The notes: generated by a model from the letters alone, not told the origin. 64,000 nucleotides of DNA from CAZUTK01 sp964623265 (GCA_964623265.1 CAZUTK010000003.1:1-64000), one strand, 5' to 3'. Counted from the stretch's first letter, positions 8,128 through 17,007 are shown. A program made the numbers and translations.

Positions 8128-8736
8128 ATGAAAATTCTATTAGCCTCGCGCAATCGCGACAAATTCAAGGAAATATCTGACAAGATTAAACCTCTCGGAA
8201 TCGCACTGCTGAGTACGGATGATTTCGCAGACCTGCCGGAAGTGGAGGAAGACGGTGCGACGCTGGAGGATAACGCATATAAGAAGGCGGCGACTCTTCA
8301 CCAGATCACCGGCTTGCCGACATTGGCGGACGATACAGGCTTGGAAGTAGAAATCATCGGAGGAGCACCGGGTGTCTTCTCATCGCGATACGCCGGACCG
8401 CACGCCACCTATGCGGATAATGTAGCGAAGCTGTTGAACGACTTGAAAGGCGTGCCGTTCGAACAGCGGAAAGCTCGTTTTCGTTGCGTCATCGCCTATG
8501 TGGAAGCGGATTCTACGCAATTCTTTGAAGGCGTGCTCAACGGATACATCAGCCTTGAACCGAAGGGTTGGAATGGTTTTGGATATGATCCTGTATTCTA
8601 CCTTCCTGCGGAAAAAAAGACGCTGGCGGAATTATCCCTGGAAGAAAAAAATCGGATATCTCACCGAGGTATTGCATTAGAGGAATGGATTCATTATTTG
8701 AGCGGAAGAATCACAGGATTTGAAGGAAGCAGATGA
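8128..8736 (+). CDS. rdgB: XTP/dITP diphosphatase RdgB (HAM1)
   Basis: RdgB hydrolyses non-canonical purine nucleotides such as dITP and XTP to keep them out of DNA. The opening ILLASRNRDKFKEI, the catalytic TLADDTGLEVEIIGGAPG and the C-terminal GWNGFGYDPVFYLP and SHRG segments are all present. ATG 8128 starts the protein exactly at the conserved strand; earlier in-frame codons would add non-conserved sequence overlapping the vertex gene. The stop overlaps the start of the cysteine desulfurase gene. Confidence 0.95.
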   Translation: MKILLASRNRDKFKEISDKIKPLGIALLSTDDFADLPEVEEDGATLEDNAYKKAATLHQITGLPTLADDTGLEVEIIGGAPGVFSSRYAGPHATYADNVAKLLNDLKGVPFEQRKARFRCVIAYVEADSTQFFEGVLNGYISLEPKGWNGFGYDPVFYLPAEKKTLAELSLEEKNRISHRGIALEEWIHYLSGRITGFEGSR

Positions 8737-9914
8737 TGAAACGATATTATTTCGACCACAGCGCCACCACACGCGTGGAGCCCGAAGTCGCTCAAGCGAT
8801 GCGGGAAGTCATGACCCTTCACTTCGGCAACCCTTCCAGCCTGCACAGCTTCGGTCGGGATGCGCGGGTCATCCTGGAAAATGCTCGTGAACAGATCGCG
8901 CAAATGCTGCACGCAGATCCGGCGGAATTATTCTTCACTTCCGGCGGTACGGAAGCGGATAATACAGCGCTGATCGGCGTTATGCTAGCCAACCGCGATC
9001 GCGGGAATCATCTCATCACCAGTAAAATCGAACATCATGCCGTCTTGAATACAGCAGAGTATCTTGAAAAACAGGGGGTGCGCGTCACGTTCGTAAGTCC
9101 GGATGCGGAAGGCAGGATCCAACCGGACGACGTGCTCGCCGCCGTGACGCCGGAGACGGTCTTGATCTCCATAATGCACGTCAATAACGAGACTGGAACG
9201 ATCAATCCCATCGCAGAAATCGGCAGGATCGCCCGCGAACGCGGCATCCTGATGCATACAGACGCCGTGCAGTCGTTCGGAAAACTCCCAATTGACGTCC
9301 AGAAGATGAATCTGGATTTGCTCTCGCTTTCCGGTCATAAAATCTACGGTCCGAAAGGAATCGGCGCTCTGTATATCCGCCGTGGCGTCAAGATCCAGCC
9401 GCGCACTTTCGGCGGTCATCAGGAGCGCGAATTGCGTACCGGCACTGAAAATCTGCCCGGTGCGGTGGGATTGGCGAAGGCGGCGATGATCTGCAATGAA
9501 AAAATGGCGGCAGAAGCGGTTCGTTTGACGGCTCTGCGCGATCGTTTCTGGCATGAGCTTCAAGCGAGACTCGACGGCATCCGCTTGAACGGGAGTCTGA
9601 AGCATCGCCTGCCGGGCATCAACAACATCTCCTTCGAAGGCGTTGAAGGCGAAGCCTTGCTCCTCTCGCTGGACTTGAAGGGCATCGCGGTTTCCACCGG
9701 TTCCGCCTGCAGTTCCGGACATGCAAACGCTTCCCATGTCTTGCTGGCGATGGGCATCCCCCCGCAAATTGCACAAGGATCCATCCGCTTCTCGATGGGG
9801 CGTGAGAACGACGACGAAGCCGTGGATTATGCTTTGGAAGTGATCCCTCAAATTGTCCAAAATTTGCGCTCGATGTCATTTCAACCGGAAGATTCAACCT
9901 CCCATAAAAGATAA
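8733..9914 (+). CDS. Cysteine desulfurase (NifS/IscS family)
   Basis: This PLP enzyme takes sulfur from cysteine and passes it on as a persulfide. The PLP lysine is K203 in SLSGHKIYGPKG, and the sulfur-carrying cysteine is C326 in STGSACSSGH, on the long loop typical of the NifS/IscS class. At 393 residues it is full length. mnmA follows after 7 bases, so the likely job is to supply sulfur for tRNA 2-thiouridine, with iron-sulfur clusters and LarE as other possible users. No iscU-type scaffold is adjacent. ATG 8736 is an equally possible start. Confidence 0.94.
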   Translation: MMKRYYFDHSATTRVEPEVAQAMREVMTLHFGNPSSLHSFGRDARVILENAREQIAQMLHADPAELFFTSGGTEADNTALIGVMLANRDRGNHLITSKIEHHAVLNTAEYLEKQGVRVTFVSPDAEGRIQPDDVLAAVTPETVLISIMHVNNETGTINPIAEIGRIARERGILMHTDAVQSFGKLPIDVQKMNLDLLSLSGHKIYGPKGIGALYIRRGVKIQPRTFGGHQERELRTGTENLPGAVGLAKAAMICNEKMAAEAVRLTALRDRFWHELQARLDGIRLNGSLKHRLPGINNISFEGVEGEALLLSLDLKGIAVSTGSACSSGHANASHVLLAMGIPPQIAQGSIRFSMGRENDDEAVDYALEVIPQIVQNLRSMSFQPEDSTSHKR

Positions 9915-9921
9915 AGGATAT

Positions 9922-11097
9922 ATGGCGAACGGAATTCCACCTTCGGCAAGGAGGGATCATCTGACGCCGAATGAACAAGAATTGCGTTCTTCAGCAGAAG
10001 CGCCGCTTGTGGCTGTGGCGATGAGCGGAGGGGTGGATAGTTCTGTGGCGGCGGCGTTGCTGTTGCGGCGGGGATTCCGCGTGGTCGGTTTGACGATGAA
10101 ACTTTTCGCCGAACAGATCCATGCTCGTTCCCCCATTGCGCTGCGCAGTTGCTGCAATCTCGATGCCCTGCATCGCGCGCAAAGTGTATGTCGAACACTG
10201 GATATTCCGCATTATTCGCTTGATATGACATCTTACTTCAATGATTATGTGATAGAAGACTTCGTTTCCGAATATCTACAGGGGAATACACCGAATCCAT
10301 GTGTGCGCTGCAACACGCATCTGAAGTGGGGAGTCCTATTCGAGAAAGCCCGTGCGATCGGTTGCGATTATTTGGCGACAGGGCATTACGCCCAGGTAAA
10401 GCAGATCTCTGATGAATATCAACTCCTGCGTGCGAGCGACTCATTAAAAGATCAATCCTACGCCTTGTGGGGGATTCCAACCGATCGGCTGGCGAAGACG
10501 CTGTTGCCGCTGGGCGACTTGAGTAAAACGCAGGTGCGAAAGCTGGCGGCGGAACTCAATCTGAAGACGGCTCATACCCCTGACAGCCAGGAAATCTGTT
10601 TCATCCCTAAAGGGGCATATCCGGAATTCGTGGAGGAACATTCTCCGATCGCCGCACGGCATTCCACAGCCGGAGAAATTTACGAAGAAGACCATTCCGG
10701 AAGTCTGACGCGAGTCGGATCCCACAGAGGGTATTTGCGCTATACAGTGGGACAACGCAAAGGTCTCGGGGGAGGATATCCGGGACCGCGCTACGTCTTG
10801 CGGATTGAACCCGATGCGAATCGCGTCGTCATCGGCAGCAAGGAGCTCTTAAGGAGAAGTACATTTTGGGTGGATCACACCAATTGGTTGATTCCCGAAC
10901 CCGAGGACTCCATTTCGTGCGCGGTTCAGATTCGCTATCGCGCGGACTGCGTGCCCGGGCGCGTAATGCGGCATCAGGACCGATGGCTGGTAAAGCTCGA
11001 TGATCCAGCGGAAGCCGTGACTCCGGGGCAATCGGCGGTCTTTTATCATGGGGATCGGGTGCTGGGGGGAGGAATCATCGCACGCGATTCCATTTAA
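9922..11097 (+). CDS. mnmA: tRNA-specific 2-thiouridylase MnmA
   Basis: MnmA thiolates U34 of Lys, Glu and Gln tRNAs. The PP-loop AMSGGVDSSVAAALL is near residue 35, the first catalytic cysteine lies in NTPNPCVRCNTHLKWG and the second in DSQEICFI, and the C-terminal beta domain follows. ATG 9922 with AAAGGA just upstream is preferred to the upstream in-frame codon at 9853, which lies inside the desulfurase gene. The extra residues before the PP-loop (about 30) are longer than in E. coli. Pairing with a cysteine desulfurase fits direct sulfur supply. Confidence 0.95.
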   Translation: MANGIPPSARRDHLTPNEQELRSSAEAPLVAVAMSGGVDSSVAAALLLRRGFRVVGLTMKLFAEQIHARSPIALRSCCNLDALHRAQSVCRTLDIPHYSLDMTSYFNDYVIEDFVSEYLQGNTPNPCVRCNTHLKWGVLFEKARAIGCDYLATGHYAQVKQISDEYQLLRASDSLKDQSYALWGIPTDRLAKTLLPLGDLSKTQVRKLAAELNLKTAHTPDSQEICFIPKGAYPEFVEEHSPIAARHSTAGEIYEEDHSGSLTRVGSHRGYLRYTVGQRKGLGGGYPGPRYVLRIEPDANRVVIGSKELLRRSTFWVDHTNWLIPEPEDSISCAVQIRYRADCVPGRVMRHQDRWLVKLDDPAEAVTPGQSAVFYHGDRVLGGGIIARDSI

Positions 11098-11109
11098 CGA
11101 TGCCGATCA

Positions 11110-11937
11110 ATGAAGAGGGTGAATAACGTGAAGAAGGTTACCACGACCACTCTGCTGGAGATGAAGAGAAGCGGAGAGAAGATCGCCGTTTTAACCGCGT
11201 ATGATGCGCTGTTCGCGCGACTGGAGGATCAAGCGGGCGTGGACGTTATTCTGGTAGGCGATTCCGCCGCGATGGTCATTGCAGGCGAGAAAAACACGCT
11301 TTCCGCTTCGATGGAACAGATGTTGTACCACGTAAAAGCAGCTTCCCGAGGTGTGCAGCGGGCTCTACTGGTGGCGGATATGCCTTTTCTCTCCTTCCAA
11401 GTAACGTTGGAACAAGCAGTTGCAAATGCGGGGCGTTTCCTCGCGGAAGCAGGCGCGGAAGCGGTGAAATTAGAAGGCGGTGGACCGGTTTTGAACGCGG
11501 TGAAACGACTGGTGGAAATCGGCATACCGGTTATGGGTCATCTGGGCTTGACGCCGCAATCTATTCATCGTTTCGGCGGCTGGAGCGTGCGCGCGCGGGA
11601 AAAAGAGGAAGCGCAGCGTCTCAGGGAAGATGCGTTGGCATTGCAGGAAGCGGGCGCCTTCTCTTTAGTTCTGGAGAAAATCCCAGCCGATCTGGCGGCA
11701 AAAGTTACCGAGTCCCTGCGAATCCCCACAATCGGCATCGGATCCGGTCCTCACTGCGACGGCCAGGTATTGGTCAATTACGACATGTTGGGTCTATATG
11801 ATCAGCTTTATCTGAAATTCGTGAGAAAATACCGCAATCTGGCGAAAGAAGTGCGCGAAGCGACGCAAGAGTATGTCGCGGATGTCAAAAAAGGCGCTTT
11901 CCCGTCAAAAGAAGAAAGTTTTGATATGGAAGGGTAA
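11110..11937 (+). CDS. panB: 3-methyl-2-oxobutanoate hydroxymethyltransferase PanB
   Basis: PanB adds a hydroxymethyl group from methylene-tetrahydrofolate to ketoisovalerate, the first step to pantothenate. Seen directly are AVLTAYDALFARL, DVILVGDSAAMV, the ADMPF segment, AVKLEGG and PVMGHLGLTPQS, all family hallmarks. The 275-residue length is normal. The start at 11110 gives a short basic leader before the conserved KVTT; GTG at 11128 is an alternative. panC follows after three bases. Confidence 0.96.
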   Translation: MKRVNNVKKVTTTTLLEMKRSGEKIAVLTAYDALFARLEDQAGVDVILVGDSAAMVIAGEKNTLSASMEQMLYHVKAASRGVQRALLVADMPFLSFQVTLEQAVANAGRFLAEAGAEAVKLEGGGPVLNAVKRLVEIGIPVMGHLGLTPQSIHRFGGWSVRAREKEEAQRLREDALALQEAGAFSLVLEKIPADLAAKVTESLRIPTIGIGSGPHCDGQVLVNYDMLGLYDQLYLKFVRKYRNLAKEVREATQEYVADVKKGAFPSKEESFDMEG

Positions 11938-11940
11938 TCC

Positions 11941-12786
11941 ATGATCCTCCTTCACACTATCCCTGAGACGAAAGCGTTCGTCCATGATTGGCACAACCAG
12001 GGGCTGCGCGTAGGTTTGGTGCCGACGATGGGCTTTCTTCATGAAGGTCATTTGTCGCTCATTGATCGCATCAAATCCCACTGCGACCGCATCATCGTCT
12101 CCATCTTCGTCAATCCCACCCAGTTCGCGCCGGGCGAAGATCTAGACCGCTATCCTCGCGATTTTGAGCGGGATGAAAAGCTGGTGGAAGAACACCAAGC
12201 GGATGCGATCTTTTACCCCGACGCCCGGGAAATTTACCCGGAAGGCTACCGCACATTTGTGATCGTGGAAGGGTTGGGGAATGTCTTATGCGGACGTTCC
12301 CGCCCCACGCACTTTCGCGGTGTCACAACCGTCGTATCCAAGCTGTTCAACATCACCCAATGCAACGTCGCCGCCTTCGGACAGAAAGATTACCAGCAGG
12401 CGGTGATCATCAATCGTATGGTCATGGATTTAAATCTGGATATCGAGATTTTGCTCTGCCCGACCGTGCGGGAAAGCGACGGTCTCGCCATGAGTTCCCG
12501 CAACAGCTACCTTACCCCGGAACAACGGGAACAGGCACCGGTCTTGTTTCGCGCCTTGTCCGCCGGACAAAAGCTGTTCACCGGCGGCGTCACAGACGCA
12601 TCCAAGATTAAACAGGAAATGCGCAAAATCATCAAATCCGTCCCCGGAGTCTCCGTGGATTATCTCGAAATTGTGGATGCGGAAAACCTTCAGCCGATTT
12701 CGAAGATCGGGCAAAGAGCGGTCTTGGCGGGCGCGATCTGGCTGGGAAATGTCCGACTCATAGATAATCTTGTCATCGAACCTTGA
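11941..12786 (+). CDS. panC: Pantothenate synthetase PanC
   Basis: PanC condenses pantoate with beta-alanine using ATP. The nucleotide-binding GLVPTMGFLHEGHLSLI (HxGH type), SIFVNPTQFAPGEDL, the FGQKDYQQ motif and AMSSRNSYL are all intact. At 281 residues it is full length. Together with panB it covers two of the steps to pantothenate; panD and panE are not in the window. The stop overlaps the start of the next gene. Confidence 0.97.
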   Translation: MILLHTIPETKAFVHDWHNQGLRVGLVPTMGFLHEGHLSLIDRIKSHCDRIIVSIFVNPTQFAPGEDLDRYPRDFERDEKLVEEHQADAIFYPDAREIYPEGYRTFVIVEGLGNVLCGRSRPTHFRGVTTVVSKLFNITQCNVAAFGQKDYQQAVIINRMVMDLNLDIEILLCPTVRESDGLAMSSRNSYLTPEQREQAPVLFRALSAGQKLFTGGVTDASKIKQEMRKIIKSVPGVSVDYLEIVDAENLQPISKIGQRAVLAGAIWLGNVRLIDNLVIEP

Positions 12787-13541
12787 TGTCCAACAACAAC
12801 CGCACTACAGCCGCGATCGTCCTCGCCGCGGGCAAAGGCACACGGATGAAATCGGATCTGGCGAAGGTCCTGCATCCGCTCGCAGGTCGTCCGATGATCC
12901 ACTATGTAATGAAGACCGCCCTGGAAATTCATGTGAAGCCTATTGTCGTAGTTGTTGGTCATCAGAAAAAACAGGTGATGGAAGAACTGCGGGGTTATCC
13001 GGTGCGCTTCGCCGTGCAGGAACCGCAGCTGGGAACCGCTCACGCCGTCACCTGCGCCCTGCATGAGCTGACTGAAGTTCAGGGTTCAGTATTGGTCTTA
13101 TCCGGTGACGTTCCTCTGATTAAAACGTCCACTTTAACGGCTTTGATCAACCTTCACTTGAAGAATCATTCGTCTGCTACCGTGATGACTGCGCAGACAG
13201 ATCATCCGAAGGGGTACGGGAGGATCCTGCGCAAGACCGACGGCGGAATCGCCGCCATCGTCGAAGAACGCGACGCCACAGATTCCATCCGTTCTATTCA
13301 GGAGATCAACAGCGGCATTTACGTCTTCGAACTAAACGATCTGCGGCGCATATTGCCCAAAATCGGGAGGGAAAACGATCAAAAGGAGTATTATCTGACG
13401 GATGCCGTCAAATTGCTGGTCGCAGAGGGCGCATCGGTCGCCGCCTTCCAAGGCGATTTCCGCGAAGTGATGGGGATCAACACCGTCGCAGAACTCGCTT
13501 CTGCGGAGGAATTGATCCGGAACGGGAACTTCGTCACATAG
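12786..13541 (+). CDS. GlmU-type UTP:sugar-1-phosphate uridylyltransferase, N-terminal domain only
   Basis: The protein has the nucleotidyltransferase signature LAAGKGTRMKSDLAKVLHP, the VLSGDVPL metal site and EINSGIYVF, and most resembles the uridylyltransferase half of GlmU. It stops at 251 residues, where GlmU would continue into the left-handed-helix acetyltransferase. No acetyltransferase follows, so it would make UDP-GlcNAc only if another protein supplies GlcNAc-1-phosphate. Stand-alone forms occur in other bacterial groups, so this need not be a broken gene. ATG 12786 shares its A with the panC stop. Confidence 0.85.
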   Translation: MSNNNRTTAAIVLAAGKGTRMKSDLAKVLHPLAGRPMIHYVMKTALEIHVKPIVVVVGHQKKQVMEELRGYPVRFAVQEPQLGTAHAVTCALHELTEVQGSVLVLSGDVPLIKTSTLTALINLHLKNHSSATVMTAQTDHPKGYGRILRKTDGGIAAIVEERDATDSIRSIQEINSGIYVFELNDLRRILPKIGRENDQKEYYLTDAVKLLVAEGASVAAFQGDFREVMGINTVAELASAEELIRNGNFVT

Positions 13542-13589
13542 GAGCTGTTCAACGAGTAGAAAGACGATCCTCGAAAGCATAGAAAGTGC

Positions 13590-13618
13590 TTGACTTTATC
13601 TCGAAATCTGCTTAAAAT
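13590..13618 (+). promoter_or_regulatory. Vegetative promoter before the 13645 gene
   Basis: TTGACT (13590-13595) and TAAAAT (13613-13618) are separated by exactly 17 bases. The site lies in the 103-base gap after the uridylyltransferase gene, with the next ATG 27 bases downstream of the -10. Confidence 0.8.
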
Positions 13619-13644
13619 AGCAGTATGAGACGGGGGAATTCGAC

Positions 13645-14175
13645 ATGCGTGGCTTGAAAAGAAGCGTCATCATAGGATTCAGCATCCTCGCGCCTTTGCT
13701 GGCTTGGTCGCAGAGCGATGAGAACAATAATATGCGCTTCAATGATTATCTCAGGTCCGGCGGAGGATATGGTTTAGGACTGAGCACTTTGGGATTGCTG
13801 GATCCTAGTCGTATGTCCTTCACGCATTCGTATTCGATGACCTACGCCACTTCCGGCGGCGAAAGCATCATGCGGGGCCTCTTCATGGAGAGCATCGGAT
13901 ACAGACTCTCCAATCCAATGTTTCTGACTTTGAACCTCGGTTATCTGCATCAACCCTATTCCACTTTCGATGCAGGTGGCATGAATCGCAGTGGAGCTTT
14001 CGTCGGTGGAGCCGCGCTGGATTGGCGTCCCGCAAAAAATATGTTTCTTCATTTCGAAGTTGCCAATTATCCTTCCTACAGTAGGTACGGATATAATCCC
14101 TACTGGAGCTCTTTTCCCTATTCATCTCCGCAACCTTATCCGTCGCAGCCTTCCGATTCCGATGTGGGTCCATAG
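13645..14175 (+). CDS. Exported protein of unknown function, 176 aa
   Basis: I do not recognise this family. A signal peptide is clear: a basic start, then IIGFSILAPLLAW ending at SQS near residue 23. The mature part has alternating aromatic and glycine-rich stretches (GGGYGLGLSTLG, FLTLNLGYLH, FLHFEVANY) that look like beta-strands of an outer-membrane protein. It finishes with a Tyr/Pro/Ser-rich tail. It has its own promoter. The small size suggests a short barrel or a peripheral outer-membrane component. Confidence 0.7.
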   Translation: MRGLKRSVIIGFSILAPLLAWSQSDENNNMRFNDYLRSGGGYGLGLSTLGLLDPSRMSFTHSYSMTYATSGGESIMRGLFMESIGYRLSNPMFLTLNLGYLHQPYSTFDAGGMNRSGAFVGGAALDWRPAKNMFLHFEVANYPSYSRYGYNPYWSSFPYSSPQPYPSQPSDSDVGP

Positions 14176-14237
14176 GAGATTCGCGCGAAAGAGGATAGCC
14201 GTGTCGGAATTCCTGGAATCGTCTGTAGATCGAATCC

Positions 14238-14263
14238 GCCGCAGCGTTTATTCGCGGCTTTTT
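14238..14263 (+). terminator. Possible weak terminator after the 13645 gene
   Basis: GCCGC (14238-14242) can pair with GCGGC (14254-14258), followed by five Ts. The stem is only five pairs, and the next gene starts 15 bases later, so it may instead only attenuate read-through. Confidence 0.35.
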
Positions 14264-14277
14264 CATTGCGAAAAATC

Positions 14278-14907
14278 ATGAGAAGAATGCCTCGAAAGCG
14301 TACAATCGTCGCAGGAAGATCTTTTCAGGGAAACACTCAGAATCTCATCGTTCTGCTGCTGGTCTTGCTGATTCTGATCACCTCTACAAACCTCTATCTG
14401 GATCATTTCGCAGGTAGATCAAAGCAGGTTCCCGCGCAGCAACCGATCGGTGCCGTGACCGAGCAGCCTAAGCAGGAACGCCCGGCGATTCCGGTGCAGA
14501 GCACCACGGAAACGACGAACGCAACGATGATTCCGCCGGTAGGTGCTAAACCTGCACCGATTGAGTCCAGAGTAGAAAGCGAAGAGGTCTTGCCCGATCC
14601 CGGCAAAATTCGGATTCAAATCCTGAATGGATGCGGAGCGCCCGGCATCGCTAATCGGCTGCGGACGGTCTTGCGGGATCGAGGCTTCGATGTGCTGACG
14701 GTGGGCAATGCAAAAGCGCAGAACTATAAAAGGAGCGCTCTTATCGCCAGATCGGACCCGCCTTTCGGAGAACTGGCGGCAAAAGCCGTAGCGAAATCAT
14801 TGGGTATTTCCGAAGAGCAGATTTCCGTGAAGAAGGACCCTGCGCTGGTGGACACGGATGTGACCCTGGTCATCGGAGCGGATTATCAGAGGTTGAACCT
14901 GAAATAG
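14278..14907 (+). CDS. Membrane-anchored LytR_C-domain protein
   Basis: The protein has a basic N-terminus, one membrane segment (LIVLLLVLLILITSTNLYL, about residues 22-40) and a Pro/Thr/Glu-rich linker. A C-terminal domain of about 90 residues starts at IRIQILNGCGAPGIA. That domain is the LytR_C fold found at the end of LytR-CpsA-Psr proteins and alone in many FCB bacteria. Its role is not established, though linkage to the cell wall is often assumed. ATG 14278 is chosen over TTG 14266 because it gives the usual short basic leader; no strong ribosome site is seen for either. Confidence 0.75.
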   Translation: MRRMPRKRTIVAGRSFQGNTQNLIVLLLVLLILITSTNLYLDHFAGRSKQVPAQQPIGAVTEQPKQERPAIPVQSTTETTNATMIPPVGAKPAPIESRVESEEVLPDPGKIRIQILNGCGAPGIANRLRTVLRDRGFDVLTVGNAKAQNYKRSALIARSDPPFGELAAKAVAKSLGISEEQISVKKDPALVDTDVTLVIGADYQRLNLK

Positions 14908-14964
14908 GAGAAAATCACGCCGATCCGAAAAAGGAATACAAAAGCGAGTTCAAAAAAACTTGCT

Positions 14965-15372
14965 TTGAAAATCGCACGATTAGCTTGGGAGAAAAAGGCG
15001 GAAGATATAAAAGTCTTAGATGTCAAGGATCTGGCTCAATTCACAGATTACTTCGTCCTCTTGACCGCCGAAGTGGAACTTCATTCACGTGCGATCGCGG
15101 ATTTTATTGAACAATCCCTGAAAGCGGAAGGAATCCGACCCCATCACATCGAAGGCAGAATGAACCTCCAGTGGGTTCTTCTCGATTATATTGACGTCGT
15201 GGTGCACGTTTTCCTTCCCAAGATTCGGGAATTTTACGATCTGGAAGCATACTGGGGTGAAGCGAAATCAGTCAAGACTGATTTCGATATCCGGCTTGAT
15301 CCATCTGCACCAGCATCCAACAGCCCGCCGTTGAAAATCACGCGTCCCGTTTCGCGCAACGAACTGAACTGA
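14965..15372 (+). CDS. rsfS: Ribosomal silencing factor RsfS
   Basis: RsfS binds L14 on the large subunit and blocks joining of the subunits. The family core is plain: KKAEDIKVLDVKDL, TDYFVLLTAEVELHSRAIAD, then GRMNLQWVLLDYIDVVVHVF and FYDLEAYWG. TTG 14965 is the only standard start in frame, but it has no ribosome site and trims the first helix. Homology-like sequence (KKLALKIA) extends upstream in frame to ATC/ACG codons at 14914/14917, which lie 3 and 6 bases after a good AGGAG at 14906-14910. The true start may therefore be non-standard. The C-terminus carries about 25 extra residues. Confidence 0.88.
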   Translation: MKIARLAWEKKAEDIKVLDVKDLAQFTDYFVLLTAEVELHSRAIADFIEQSLKAEGIRPHHIEGRMNLQWVLLDYIDVVVHVFLPKIREFYDLEAYWGEAKSVKTDFDIRLDPSAPASNSPPLKITRPVSRNELN

Positions 15373-15373
15373 A

Positions 15374-16999
15374 GTGAACCTCAGTCATTATCTCATCGGT
15401 CTTCTCCTCAGCGCCTCGCATCGTCTGAATCTTCCAGATGCGAAGATTACGCTGGAAATTCCTCCGGATCCCCGGTTGGGGGATCGCTCCTGCAGTATGG
15501 CGATGAGTTTGGCGCAGCAACTGAAGCAGGCGCCGCGCAAGATCGCCGAGGAAATCCGCTCCGCCCTGCCGCAAAGCGATCCCTTTATCGAAAAAATTGA
15601 AATCGCCGGTCCCGGCTTTCTGAACTTCTTCTGGTCGAATCACGCTTTGCGCACGTTGCTGCAGCACATCCTGCGCAAAGGGATCGAATTTGGGTCTTCG
15701 GACTACGGAGCGGGGGAAAGACACCTCATTGAATTCGTCTCTGCCAATCCCACCGGTCCCCTGAACATTGTCAGTGCGCGTGCCGCGGCGATCGGGGACT
15801 GCTTGGTGAAGCTGCAAAAAAAGATTGGCTTTGAAGTACACAGCGAATTCTACGTCAACGACGCTGGCCGTCAGATCGAACTGCTCGGCTTGTCCGTACG
15901 CGCGCGACTGTTGGAAGCAAAAGGAGAACCGCTCCGGATTCCGGAGGGTGGTTATCACGGGAGTTATCTGAGAGACTATGCGGAAAAAGCCCTGAACGAA
16001 TTTCCGGGCGATCCCTTTACCGCACCGGCGCAGGATTTAGGCCGCTGGACAGCGCAGCGCATCGTGGAAGACCAACGCCGATCCCTGGAGGAATACGGTG
16101 TGCATTTCGATCGCTGGTTTTTCGAAAGTGAATTGCACGAATCCAATGAAACGATAAAAGTGTTGGAACTCCTGCAAAAAACCGGATATGTTTATGAACG
16201 GGAAGGTGCCAAGTATTTCGCGAGTTCACGCTTCGGGGACGATGAAGACCGCGTCGTGGTGACTTCAGATCATAGACCTACCTATTTTCTCCCCGATATC
16301 GCCTACCATCTGAATAAGGCGCGGCGCGGTTATACAAAAGCCTACGATCTCTGGGGTCCCGATCATCACAGTCACGTTCTGCGCATGAAAGCGGCTTTGA
16401 AAGCCGCGGGATTGCCGGAGGCGTTCCTGGAAGTCATCATCATCCAGCAGGTCAACCTGTTGCGCGGCGGTCAACCGGTGAAGATGTCGAAAAGAACCGG
16501 AGAAATGATTACGATGGATGAGCTCCTGGAAGAAGTCGGTGCGGACGCTGCCAAACAGGTCTTTCTGTCGCGACGCTGGTCGTCTCATCTCGATTTCGAC
16601 ATTGAAGTTGCGAAAGACCGATCGGAGAAGAGCCCTGTGTTCTACCTCCAATACGCACATGCGCGGATCTGTTCCATTTTCCGCAAAACCGTTCCGATGG
16701 AAAACCCGAGTACAGCCGATTTAAAGCTGCTTTGCGATCCGCTGGAGCGCGAACTTCTGCGAGCGCTATCGCTGTTCCCGGATGTGATCGAAGCGGCGGC
16801 TCTGCAATCCGCGCCGCACCGTTTGAATGATTACCTGAAAGATCTCGCCGCGGCTTTTCACAAATTTTATCACGAATGCCGCGTTCTGTGCGAAGACGAA
16901 GCGTTGACTCGCGCTCGCCTGGCGCTCTGCAAAGCGGTCCAAATTACATTGCAGGAAGGTTTACGCCTGCTGGGCATGAGCGCACCGGAAAAAATGTAG
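15374..16999 (+). CDS. argS: Arginyl-tRNA synthetase ArgS
   Basis: ArgRS charges tRNA-Arg. The order is normal: an N-terminal tRNA-binding domain, the catalytic domain from about residue 115 with EFVSANPTGPL, a KMSKRTGEM loop near residue 370, and a DALR anticodon-binding domain at the end. The odd point is the HIGH motif: after PTGPL the sequence reads NIVSARAAA (131-139) in place of the usual HVGHGR-like stretch. The rest is intact and there is no second argS in the window, so I take it as functional. GTG 15374 is the start, one base after rsfS. Confidence 0.92.
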   Translation: MNLSHYLIGLLLSASHRLNLPDAKITLEIPPDPRLGDRSCSMAMSLAQQLKQAPRKIAEEIRSALPQSDPFIEKIEIAGPGFLNFFWSNHALRTLLQHILRKGIEFGSSDYGAGERHLIEFVSANPTGPLNIVSARAAAIGDCLVKLQKKIGFEVHSEFYVNDAGRQIELLGLSVRARLLEAKGEPLRIPEGGYHGSYLRDYAEKALNEFPGDPFTAPAQDLGRWTAQRIVEDQRRSLEEYGVHFDRWFFESELHESNETIKVLELLQKTGYVYEREGAKYFASSRFGDDEDRVVVTSDHRPTYFLPDIAYHLNKARRGYTKAYDLWGPDHHSHVLRMKAALKAAGLPEAFLEVIIIQQVNLLRGGQPVKMSKRTGEMITMDELLEEVGADAAKQVFLSRRWSSHLDFDIEVAKDRSEKSPVFYLQYAHARICSIFRKTVPMENPSTADLKLLCDPLERELLRALSLFPDVIEAAALQSAPHRLNDYLKDLAAAFHKFYHECRVLCEDEALTRARLALCKAVQITLQEGLRLLGMSAPEKM

Positions 17000-17007
17000 G
17001 AGATACT

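Noticed and set aside
8985..9860. A 291-codon open frame on the minus strand opposite the cysteine desulfurase gene
   Set aside because: It mirrors a well-conserved gene; the translation has no family features. The length reflects the codon use of the real gene.
14238..14263. A strong terminator ending the 13645 transcript
   Set aside because: The stem is only five pairs and the next gene starts at once, so it is listed only as weak.
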